The notes under the pieces are model-generated. The model saw nothing but the letters and a program-made list of their open reading frames with translations, was not told the origin of the DNA and did no database searches. Of a stretch of DNA of 64,000 bases, positions 1 through 7,058 are shown piece after piece (position 1 is the stretch's first letter; every line of letters starts with the position of its first letter). Position numbers and translations under genes: made by a program. The DNA is from an uncultured Lachnospiraceae bacterium (lineage in GTDB: Bacteria; Bacillota; Clostridia; Lachnospirales; Lachnospiraceae): positions 50,395-114,394 of the forward strand of contig CAJUID010000006.1 in the NCBI GenBank assembly GCA_910585905.1, written 5' to 3'.

Positions 1-651
1 CTCCCCAGTTTGTCTCTTGTCTTTTATAAAGGATACCTCCATATTTTTAAAATCCTTAAGATATTGTAAAATCTTATGCTCTATCTGGGTAGACATAGCC
101 TTACTTTTCTCTTCGAGTCGAATATACATAATTGGACAATACACACCTTTATCATAGCCATACCTGTCATCACCAGTTCCCCACGAGGTATTAAATGTAT
201 AAAGATTCCCATTTTTATCTTGAAATGTGCTTCTAGCAATTATTTCTTTAGCCTTATTATCATACGCATCGAATCTCGGCTTTTTGTAAAACTTTCCACT
301 TAATTTTTCTGAAAGCATACTCATAATTACTGAAAGGTCTTTTCCAAATAAAGTCGGTTTTTTCATAAATTCATTTATATCATTCAAATCCTTTGTCTCA
401 AAATAATGTTTCATATAAAATTTTTTTAAGCCATTTTTATATTTATCTATAGGTGTAACCTGTGCGTCTATTTTTACATTTTCGGTTAAATTAAATTCAG
501 CTGTTCCTGTTGTTTTTTCCTCTTTTGTAAAAATATCCCGATATATATTTTTTTCTTCTTTACTTATAATTTTCTTTTTATTATGCTGACATCCACCTAT
601 TAATAACGTAAAACAAATCCCCAGATATATTAATTGTCTTTTTGATTTCAA
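1..651 (-). CDS. Lipoprotein of unknown function, cut by the left edge
   Basis: The minus strand stays open from about 651 to the left edge, so the C-terminus is missing. The product begins with a basic stretch, a hydrophobic segment and a lipobox ending LLIGGC, so it should be lipidated and held on the outer face of the membrane. The mature part is Lys/Glu-rich, with a small aromatic-rich patch (TSWGTGDDRYGY). I chose the TTG at 651 because an AGGAAGTGAG ribosome binding site sits at the proper distance; a GTG nine bases upstream would overlap that site. No catalytic motif is visible. It resembles the small lipoproteins common in Lachnospiraceae, but I do not recognise the family with certainty. 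Confidence 0.6.
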   Translation of the reverse strand, partial: MKSKRQLIYLGICFTLLIGGCQHNKKKIISKEEKNIYRDIFTKEEKTTGTAEFNLTENVKIDAQVTPIDKYKNGLKKFYMKHYFETKDLNDINEFMKKPTLFGKDLSVIMSMLSEKLSGKFYKKPRFDAYDNKAKEIIARSTFQDKNGNLYTFNTSWGTGDDRYGYDKGVYCPIMYIRLEEKSKAMSTQIEHKILQYLKDFKNMEVSFIKDKRQTGE

Positions 652-675
652 TAAGCTCACTTCCTTCTTTTTTAT

Positions 676-851
676 TTTCGCGTAAGCAACGAGCCAAACG
701 TAATGCTTGCAAGGAACTGAAAGTTCCTTTGCACTTGGCGAATGCGCGCGGGTCTAATACCCTGCCACTTGGGGCGGAATTTGCCAAGGAACCGAATGGT
801 TCCTTTAGAGAAACTAAGTCATACCCCGTTGCTCTGCAGCGAGGTATTTGA
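676..851 (+). repeat. Diverged, longer copy (copy A) of a structured interspersed repeat
   Basis: This shares the core words of the repeats at 23316-23446 and 27780-27910 (AACGAGCCAAACG, CACTTGGCGA, GCGCGCGGGTC, GCTCTGCAGCG) in the same order. It is longer because it carries two extra hairpins, GGAACTGAAAGTTCC and GGAACCGAATGGTTCC. It lies directly upstream of the lipoprotein gene on the opposite strand sense. Open frames across it are by-products of its GC-rich hairpins and are not annotated as genes. Confidence 0.7.
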
Positions 852-892
852 CTATAACTTAACAAAGTTAGGTCTATTATCTATAAAATAAT

Positions 893-938
893 GTAGTAGA
901 TAAGTGCAAATATACAACAACTTACACTTATCTACTAC
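893..938. terminator. Hairpin, probable terminator of the secreted-protein gene
   Basis: A 14-bp perfect inverted repeat (GTAGTAGATAAGTG with its complement) surrounds an 18-base loop just past the stop of the minus-strand gene at 966. The T-run is weak, so efficiency is uncertain. Confidence 0.5.
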
Positions 939-965
939 ATACTGTACTATTATTTAGACCCTAAT

Positions 966-1427
966 TTACGGAATAAAGCTACATTTTACACTTTCTAACA
1001 TATCGTCTTTTGAACTCTTATTTAATGATAGCGTTAAGCGATATCGGTTACCTTTGTTTCCAGTACCAGAACGATATGGCATTTTACCAGTTGTTAGGGA
1101 TGTTGTTCCTCTAAATTTGGCACTTTCAGTAGAAACAATTTCCCCTCTTAAATTTACCACATAAGTAGTTACCAAATCATCTGCCGGAATTCCTTTTTCC
1201 ATATTAACTGTTGCAGCTACATTTGCTATAGATTTTTCTACGCTTGTGGAAATTGTAATGGGAATTCCTTTTTTTAGTGTTATCGAATATGAATCACTAT
1301 CTAATGGCATTATCCCATTATCATTCTCTGCGCTTGCCTTTGCAACCAAACTTCCGCTTGCCAGCATTACTACAGTCATTGTCGTAGCCACAAATGTTTT
1401 AAAAATTTTTGACAATCCGTTTCTCAT
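966..1427 (-). CDS. Small secreted protein, function unknown
   Basis: The product has 153 residues with a classical signal peptide: basic start (MRNGLSKIFK), hydrophobic core around residues 12-30, and an AKASA cleavage site near residue 33. The mature part of about 120 residues has alternating polar and hydrophobic stretches that look beta-rich, plus a Gly/Asn/Arg patch near residue 125. There is only one cysteine and no recognisable enzyme motif. The ATG is preceded by AAAGGAGATTTT, so translation looks efficient. It stands alone between a terminator-like hairpin and a long intergenic region. I do not recognise the family; an exported Clostridia-specific protein is the safest description. 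Confidence 0.6.
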   Translation of the reverse strand: MRNGLSKIFKTFVATTMTVVMLASGSLVAKASAENDNGIMPLDSDSYSITLKKGIPITISTSVEKSIANVAATVNMEKGIPADDLVTTYVVNLRGEIVSTESAKFRGTTSLTTGKMPYRSGTGNKGNRYRLTLSLNKSSKDDMLESVKCSFIP

Positions 1428-2067
1428 AAAATCTCCTTTCGTCCATCTAATACTTTTCTAATTTGATACAATCTTCCATTTCTCAATTCAATACATTGTT
1501 ATATGCCCTACAATAATTCCTCCTTTCCAAAATGGAATAAATCTATAAATTGATGTTATAAGCATTATACTCTGCTACAGAGCAATGGGGTATAAACTTG
1601 TCTAATTGCTATTCTTTGTAAGTCCCCCATTATCGTGAACTAATACGGCACACTGCAGAATTTAGATTATAGATAAAATCGAGCAAGGCATTCCTTGATT
1701 TTTCTATTTTATATTATATAATGATTATAATTATTTTTCAACAATAAATATTAAAATATAATCCTCTAATTTAAACGGAAATTTTTTACCGATTATTATT
1801 ATTTGATTTAATTATTAAATGAAACAGAATACATTACGATATTACATACACATTTTAAAAACAGTTCCAGGAAGCAATATCAAACTACCCATACAAAATA
1901 GAAAAAACAAATGTCTAGTATGCATATTTTTTTCATTCCGTGAGAAACTTATTATGAATGCATAGCAGGCTGGATGATTTTTCATAGCCTGGCAAGTTTT
2001 GTGTCTGCGCGCTGTCTGTCACAAAACTTGCCTAATGCACAAAGGCAGCGCAGAAATGAGGCGAAAC
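1428..2067. other. 640-base intergenic region without a supported gene
   Basis: AT-rich sequence upstream of the secreted-protein gene (minus) and the DUF378 gene (plus). It contains a small CAAGG-CATT-CCTTG hairpin followed by Ts near 1683-1705 and the long inverted repeat at 1991-2032. No convincing coding frame was found. Confidence 0.5.
1991..2032. repeat. 13-bp perfect inverted repeat upstream of the DUF378 gene
   Basis: The arms GGCAAGTTTTGTG and CACAAAACTTGCC (1991-2003 and 2020-2032) flank a 16-base loop. The structure ends 35 bases before the ATG of the DUF378 gene and is not followed by a T-run. It may be a leader hairpin or a protein-binding palindrome rather than a terminator. 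Confidence 0.55.
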
Positions 2068-2271
2068 ATGAAAATATTAGATTATGTTTTACTTACCCTT
2101 GTCATTGTAGGTGCCATAAACTGGGGATTAATCGGATTTATCCAGTTTGATCTGGTGCGGGTACTCTTTGGTGATATGAGCATCCTTTCCCGAATTGTTT
2201 ATGGCCTGGTTGGTATCGGCGGCCTTTATGCAATCAGCTATTACGGCAGGATTGGATTTAACAACCGCTAA
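2068..2271 (+). CDS. DUF378 family small membrane protein (YuzA-like)
   Basis: A 67-residue protein with two hydrophobic segments, roughly residues 5-25 and 40-58. The first contains VGAINWGLIG, the signature of the DUF378 family, followed by FDLVRVLFG. Members are tiny bacterial inner-membrane proteins of unknown role. I chose the ATG at 2068 because GAGGCGAAAC precedes it and the MKILDY start is typical for the family; the open frame extends upstream only into the palindrome-bearing leader. The gene is monocistronic and ends before a strong bidirectional terminator. Confidence 0.85.
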   Translation: MKILDYVLLTLVIVGAINWGLIGFIQFDLVRVLFGDMSILSRIVYGLVGIGGLYAISYYGRIGFNNR

Positions 2272-2333
2272 TCAGATCACTAGTGAATTTTAATATGAAA
2301 ATGACAGATTTAGAAAGAAATAATGACAGAAAA

Positions 2334-2374
2334 AACAATCAGCACCATCGGTTATACCGATGGTGCTGATTGTT
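2334..2374. terminator. Strong bidirectional rho-independent terminator
   Basis: An 18-bp perfect stem with a five-base loop (TTATA) lies between the converging DUF378 and carboxypeptidase genes. On the minus strand it is followed by six Ts and on the plus strand by TTAATT, so it can stop transcription from both sides. Confidence 0.9.
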
Positions 2375-3364
2375 TTAATTACTTCCAGAACATTTCTGTA
2401 GCAGATGATTCATCTGGACATAGAGTAAATCTCCACCATCTGCCTTTAATACTACTGTAATATAACCATCTTCGTTTTCACCGCGGGAATACAAGATCAG
2501 GCAGGAGCCGGCATCAAAAGTCGTACCGGTCTTTCCTCCAATTACAGTGATCCCCTCCGGCGGTGAAGCCCTGCCAATTAGATAACGGTCTGTTGATAAA
2601 AAGGATAATTTTTTCTTTTTTCCATTCTTTTTCCGAAACTTTGCAGTATAGGTCGGCTGAGCCACAATATCCATAAACGTCTGATTTTTTACCAGTTCAT
2701 GAAAAACAAGGTACAGGTCATATGCTGTTGTATAATGTTTTTTATCGTGAAGCCCATGAGAATTGACAAAATGTGAATGGACAGCGCCTAAATCCTGCAT
2801 TTCCTGATTCATTAAATCTGCAAATGCTTCTTCGGTTCCTGCGATGTGCTCAGCAATTGCTATACCTGCGTCATTGCCCGAATGCACCAAAAAGGCGGAA
2901 AGCAAATCTCTAAGCACAATTTGGTCGCCCTCCATAAATCCACAGAGCTTTGCGCCATATTCAGTAATGTGTGATGCGTTATAGCTGAAAGTAACTGTAT
3001 CATCCAGATTCCCATACTTTAATACAACTAATGCAGTAACAATCTTTGTAATACTGGCCGGATAAACTTTCTTATATATATTATGGGAGTATAGCATTGT
3101 TCCGGTGGTATCGTTGACTGCTAAGGATGCTTTGGATGACATGATAGAATCCTGTTTCTTTGTCTGTTTCTTTTTGGGAATCACACAGATTTCGTCCGAC
3201 AGATAACTTTGCGGTACAGCCTCGCCCTGTGTACTTATACTTAACGGAAAATCAATCCGGTAAGATAGCATTTCATTCTTCTTATCACCGCAGCCGGTCA
3301 AGGAGATACTGCAAAGACAGCCTGCCATCAAAAAAGATATTATTCTCTTCCTATTCATTTTCAT
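2375..3364 (-). CDS. D-alanyl-D-alanine carboxypeptidase, lipoprotein form (PBP5/DacF family)
   Basis: This 329-residue protein removes terminal D-Ala from peptidoglycan stem peptides outside the membrane. All three active-site motifs of the S11 peptidase / penicillin-binding fold are present: SxxK as SITK near residue 103, SxN as SGN near 160, and KTG as GGKTGTT near 276. The N-terminus carries a lipobox (LTGC) instead of the C-terminal amphipathic anchor of PBP5, so it is probably tethered as a lipoprotein. The usual long C-terminal beta domain is absent. The gene overlaps the end of mgsA by 14 bases and is the last gene of the shape/division run, ending in a strong terminator. Confidence 0.9.
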   Translation of the reverse strand: MKMNRKRIISFLMAGCLCSISLTGCGDKKNEMLSYRIDFPLSISTQGEAVPQSYLSDEICVIPKKKQTKKQDSIMSSKASLAVNDTTGTMLYSHNIYKKVYPASITKIVTALVVLKYGNLDDTVTFSYNASHITEYGAKLCGFMEGDQIVLRDLLSAFLVHSGNDAGIAIAEHIAGTEEAFADLMNQEMQDLGAVHSHFVNSHGLHDKKHYTTAYDLYLVFHELVKNQTFMDIVAQPTYTAKFRKKNGKKKKLSFLSTDRYLIGRASPPEGITVIGGKTGTTFDAGSCLILYSRGENEDGYITVVLKADGGDLLYVQMNHLLQKCSGSN

Positions 3365-3770
3365 CGGTTCCCTCTTTTTTCACCAGTTCACGCCACTCAA
3401 GGTCCCCGCGCTCCAGAGCTTTGATTAAAAGCTCCGCAGTAGCTAGGTTCGTGGCAAACGGGATGTTATATGTGTCACACAGATGAATTACATTGTTGAC
3501 ATCCGGCTCATGGGACTTTGGCGAAAGTGGATCTCTTAAGAAAAATACCATGTCAATCTGGTTGTGCTCAATCTGTGATGCGAGCTGCTGTTCCCCGCCC
3601 AGATGCCCCGCCAGATATTTATGGATGGTTAGGTTTGTCACTTCTTCTATCAAACGCCCCGTTGTTCCAGTTGCATAAATTTCATGTTTACTTAATATCC
3701 CCCGATACGCAATTGCAAAGTTTTGCATTAATATCTTTTTTGCATCATGTGCAATTAACCCAATATTCAT
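3351..3770 (-). CDS. mgsA: Methylglyoxal synthase
   Basis: A 139-residue cytosolic enzyme that converts dihydroxyacetone phosphate to methylglyoxal and phosphate. The family features are visible: an N-terminal IGLIAHDAKK, the phosphate-binding GTTG segment, HLGGEQQ, FFLRDPL with the catalytic aspartate, and SHEPDV followed by the ATNLATAELLI helix. The length fits the family. A GGGGGAC ribosome binding site precedes the ATG. It sits after rodA with about 100 bases between, in the same direction, as is common in Clostridia. The C-terminal extension is rich in Glu and Lys and overlaps the next gene. Confidence 0.93.
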   Translation of the reverse strand: MNIGLIAHDAKKILMQNFAIAYRGILSKHEIYATGTTGRLIEEVTNLTIHKYLAGHLGGEQQLASQIEHNQIDMVFFLRDPLSPKSHEPDVNNVIHLCDTYNIPFATNLATAELLIKALERGDLEWRELVKKEGTDENE

Positions 3771-3867
3771 CTTGCTGTCCCCCTTACCTTATGTCTTAAA
3801 CTGTTTAACCTTCAATGCCGCAGTTTTGCGGCCTACCTTCCCACTACAAGGAATTGTGGTCCCATCA

Positions 3868-5103
3868 CTACAATTCCAGATCCAGGTCAATATTGGATGA
3901 CGGCCCATTTCCATAGAGGTTTCTCATGGAGAACCCTCCTTTGCTTGACTTTGCTGGCTGGATACTAATATTCATCACCAGCCCTATCCCAATCATCGAA
4001 GAAATCATTGAGCTAAGCCCATTGCTGATAAAAGGAAGCGGCAACCCTGTGTTTGGCAGGAGCAAAGTGACAACGCAGATATTGGTAAATACTTGGAACA
4101 TGTACATAGATGCAACCCCAACTGCAATCATCTTTCCAAGATAATCCTGCGAATTCTTTGCTACCATAAAGCATTTAAAGATTACAAATGCAAACATCAA
4201 AAGTATCAGGCAGGAACCGAGAAAGCCGAACTCCTCTCCAATCACTGACCAGATAAAATCGCTTTCATTTACCGAAACGGTTGAATACGCCCTGGAAGCA
4301 CCTTCCCCACCGCCGTCCTGCAGAAGCTTTCCAGAAAGCTTGCCTGCCGCGATTGCTCGGATGGAGTGCATCTGCTGATAAACAATATTGCCCTCTGGAT
4401 CATATTTCTCCGGGTTCAGCCATCCCATAATACGTCTATAATGGTACGGCTTTAATATTTCATATTTCAATAAAAGATTGTACGGCTGCTGGATATACCA
4501 GAACAACACCAGGCCAAGCGGTATTCCCAAAGCAATAATCGGTGCTAGGATTTTGTAGCTCACCCCCGCTACAACAATCATAATCACCATAATAAAGCAA
4601 GCTACCAGGCTTGAGGACAAATCTGGCTGTGTCAGAATTAGGATTACCGGAATAACCGTTACTGCCCCCGCAATAAACAATGTGCTGATACGGTCAAGGC
4701 GGTTTCTTAGTTTCGTGAAAATTGTCGCTAGAGTAAGTATCAGGATAATTTTCATTAACTCAGAAGGCTGGAACGTAATGCCGCCAAGCCGAATCCAGCG
4801 CGTCGCATCTGTATGGTTGTTTGTCCCAAGCGCTGTATGGGTCGCCGCCGTAAGAAGAAGCCCTGCTGGATAGTAAAGTATGGTAAATTTGCAGATAAAA
4901 TGATAATCAAGCACAGAAAGCCCCGCCACAATGATTAGGCCAAGAACCATTCCCACAAGCTGGTTCCTCATATAATGCATCCCAGCCTCATCGCCGCCGG
5001 CAAGCTTTACTGTATAAGCACTTATTAAACAAAGAAGTATGACAACTATTAACAGGGAATAGTTGTATTTTTTCCAATCATACTGTTTAATCTTGTTAAT
5101 CAT
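3868..5103 (-). CDS. rodA: Rod-shape SEDS glycosyltransferase RodA
   Basis: This 411-residue polytopic membrane protein belongs to the FtsW/RodA/SpoVE (SEDS) family, which polymerises lipid II glycan strands together with a class B PBP. About ten hydrophobic segments are visible. Family landmarks include TRWIRLGGITFQPSELMKI in the middle, GEGASRAYSTVSVNESDFIWSVIGEEFG in the large extracellular loop, and GLPLPFISNGLSSM near the end. It follows minE by 18 bases. Its partner PBP2 is encoded upstream in the same block, so RodA rather than FtsW is the likely identity. Confidence 0.92.
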   Translation of the reverse strand: MINKIKQYDWKKYNYSLLIVVILLCLISAYTVKLAGGDEAGMHYMRNQLVGMVLGLIIVAGLSVLDYHFICKFTILYYPAGLLLTAATHTALGTNNHTDATRWIRLGGITFQPSELMKIILILTLATIFTKLRNRLDRISTLFIAGAVTVIPVILILTQPDLSSSLVACFIMVIMIVVAGVSYKILAPIIALGIPLGLVLFWYIQQPYNLLLKYEILKPYHYRRIMGWLNPEKYDPEGNIVYQQMHSIRAIAAGKLSGKLLQDGGGEGASRAYSTVSVNESDFIWSVIGEEFGFLGSCLILLMFAFVIFKCFMVAKNSQDYLGKMIAVGVASMYMFQVFTNICVVTLLLPNTGLPLPFISNGLSSMISSMIGIGLVMNISIQPAKSSKGGFSMRNLYGNGPSSNIDLDLEL

Positions 5104-5121
5104 AATCTGCCCTTCCTTACA

Positions 5122-5406
5122 TTACTTCCTAAAGTTTCTTGAACCCTCTTTTATCGGAATATTCGCTAATAATGCATTGACGGTTCCAGAAGAATCGTCA
5201 ATCTCTGTCTTTGTTACCTTAATATCAAGGCCGTCCGTATCAATATCTAGATACTTGGATATAACCTGTATAATATCATTTTTCATCTGTTCCATCAATT
5301 CCGGAGAGCAGACAGCCCGGTCAGAAGTAATTGCAACTTTCAGACGGTTTTTTGCAATATCGCTGCTGTTTTCGGAACTTTTAAAAAAATTCGATAAAAA
5401 GCTCAT
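5122..5406 (-). CDS. minE: Cell division topological specificity factor MinE
   Basis: A 94-residue protein that stimulates MinD ATPase and restricts MinCD to the poles. It has the short amphipathic membrane-targeting N-terminus (MSFLSNFF), the anti-MinCD helix region around residues 15-30 (AKNRLKVAITSDRA) and the dimerisation domain with IIQVISKYLDID. The ATG at 5406 is preferred because GGAGACAAGT precedes it; an ATG four codons upstream lacks a spaced ribosome binding site. It follows minD closely and precedes rodA. Confidence 0.93.
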   Translation of the reverse strand: MSFLSNFFKSSENSSDIAKNRLKVAITSDRAVCSPELMEQMKNDIIQVISKYLDIDTDGLDIKVTKTEIDDSSGTVNALLANIPIKEGSRNFRK

Positions 5407-5442
5407 ACTTGTCTCCATTTCTGTACTTAGTCCATTGCATGG

Positions 5443-6231
5443 TTATTTCTTAAAGATAGCAGCAAATTTTTGAAAAAATCCTTTTGTCTCCTCCAATTCA
5501 AGATAAGGAACCTCTTCCCCCAAAACGCGGTGGCAGATATTCATATAAGCCTGTCCAGCTTTTGTCTCGGAACCAACCAGAGGCTCTCCGTTGTTGGTAG
5601 AAATAACAATCTGCTCATCATCTGGCACAACGCCAATCAAATCCACCGCTAAAATCTCAACCACATCATCGCTAGACATCATATTGCCTTCCCTAACCAT
5701 ATCAGCGCGCAAGCGGTTTACGATCAAATGTGTCTGTTTAATCTCATTTGCCTCCAAAAGCCCAATGATCCGGTCAGCATCGCGGACAGCAGACACTTCC
5801 GGTGTCGTGACAACCAATGCACGGTCAGCACCTGCGATTGCGTTCTTAAATCCCTGCTCAATTCCCGCAGGGCAGTCTAACAGTATGTAATCAAATTCCT
5901 CCCGGAGCGCATCCGCTAACTTTTTCATCTGTTCCGGGCTAACAGCCGTCTTATCCTTTGTCTGTGCAGATGGCAGCAGATAAAGGTTGGAATAGCGCTT
6001 GTCCTTAATCAGCGCCTGTTTAATACGGCAGTTATTCTCTACAACATCCACAAGATTATATACAATGCGGTTTTCAAGTCCCATTACAACATCCAGGTTG
6101 CGGAGTCCTATATCTGTATCAATCAATACGACTTTCTTATTTAGCATGGCAAGCCCTGTACCGACATTTGCAGTTGTTGTTGTCTTGCCGACACCTCCTT
6201 TCCCAGATGTAATAACGATTACTTCTCCCAT
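5443..6231 (-). CDS. minD: Septum site-determining ATPase MinD
   Basis: A 262-residue ParA/MinD-type ATPase that recruits MinC to the membrane and oscillates or polarises with MinE. The deviant Walker A motif SGKGGVGKTTTTANVG is at residues 9-24, switch and Walker B regions follow (VVLIDTDIGLRNLD, YILLDCPAGIEQGF), and the last 12 residues (KGFFQKFAAIFK) form the amphipathic membrane-targeting helix. The AGGAGGAATAAAATT ribosome binding site is strong. The minC-minD-minE order is conserved. Confidence 0.97.
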   Translation of the reverse strand: MGEVIVITSGKGGVGKTTTTANVGTGLAMLNKKVVLIDTDIGLRNLDVVMGLENRIVYNLVDVVENNCRIKQALIKDKRYSNLYLLPSAQTKDKTAVSPEQMKKLADALREEFDYILLDCPAGIEQGFKNAIAGADRALVVTTPEVSAVRDADRIIGLLEANEIKQTHLIVNRLRADMVREGNMMSSDDVVEILAVDLIGVVPDDEQIVISTNNGEPLVGSETKAGQAYMNICHRVLGEEVPYLELEETKGFFQKFAAIFKK

Positions 6232-6311
6232 AATTTTATTCCTCCTAAATGAATATTTTCGCTTATCTCATTCTCGCTTGGTTCCATTTTACCAAATGTA
6301 GCCAAAAAAAT

Positions 6312-6977
6312 CTATAACCGGATGTCGCCGATTACGTCTTTATCCAACGTTTCAATGTAGATATTGCCTTCCTCCCAGAATGCAATCTTCGTCTCTTTCG
6401 GCTGCCTCTTCTTTGGCTTATCCGGCGACCTCGCAATCGTATCTGCAATCCGTATCTGCATCGGGTCCATATCAAGCGCTACTACAAATGCATTCTGGTT
6501 ACCAGAAGAACCAGCATAGACATTGCCCTTTAGCGAGCCAAGGATAATGACATTTCCCTTTGAAATTACCTTAGCTCCCGCTTTAACATCTCCGATAATA
6601 ATAATGCTGGTTTCTACATCAAGCACCTGCCCGGAGCGAAGGTTTCCTTTAAAAAACTGTCCGGTACTATAATCCTGTTGTATCATCTGCCTTTCAATCG
6701 AATTTTTGAAAGCCTGTTCAAGCTTCTCATCATTCTCCATAATGCAGACAATTGATAACCTGCAGTTTTCTTCAATTATCTTTATAATTTCCATCTTTTG
6801 TTCATCGGTCAATGCTTTTCCTTGGAAGGTAACTGCCTTCTGTGCCTCGCCAAGAAAAGCTGCGGATGCTTTGAATTTAGCAGCAACATCCTGCTTCAGT
6901 ACATCATATTCTGTACTGGCATCTAATACCAGAATAATTCCTGATTTTGTTCCTTTGATCACTACTGTATCACTCAT
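6312..6977 (-). CDS. minC: Septum site-determining protein MinC
   Basis: MinC blocks FtsZ assembly away from mid-cell. The 221-residue product has an N-terminal FtsZ-interacting domain (about 1-100) and a C-terminal right-handed beta-helix from about 110 on, shown by the repeating RSGQVLDVETSIIIIGDVKAG and GNVIILGSLKGNVYAG turns. That half binds MinD. I chose the ATG at 6977 because GGAGGGTAGC precedes it; an upstream ATG has none. It starts the min genes, about 80 bases after PBP2. Confidence 0.94.
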   Translation of the reverse strand: MSDTVVIKGTKSGIILVLDASTEYDVLKQDVAAKFKASAAFLGEAQKAVTFQGKALTDEQKMEIIKIIEENCRLSIVCIMENDEKLEQAFKNSIERQMIQQDYSTGQFFKGNLRSGQVLDVETSIIIIGDVKAGAKVISKGNVIILGSLKGNVYAGSSGNQNAFVVALDMDPMQIRIADTIARSPDKPKKRQPKETKIAFWEEGNIYIETLDKDVIGDIRL

Positions 6978-7058
6978 GCTACCCTCCATTCTCTAGTGGC
7001 TGGAGCGCAATCCATGCCATCCCTGCAATTGGCACGCCCCAGGAAGCCTTATCTGCGA

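Noticed and set aside
642..865. Open frames on both strands over 581-865
   Set aside because: They run through the hairpins of repeat copy A; similar translated words appear at the other repeat copies, so they are repeat-derived and not genes.
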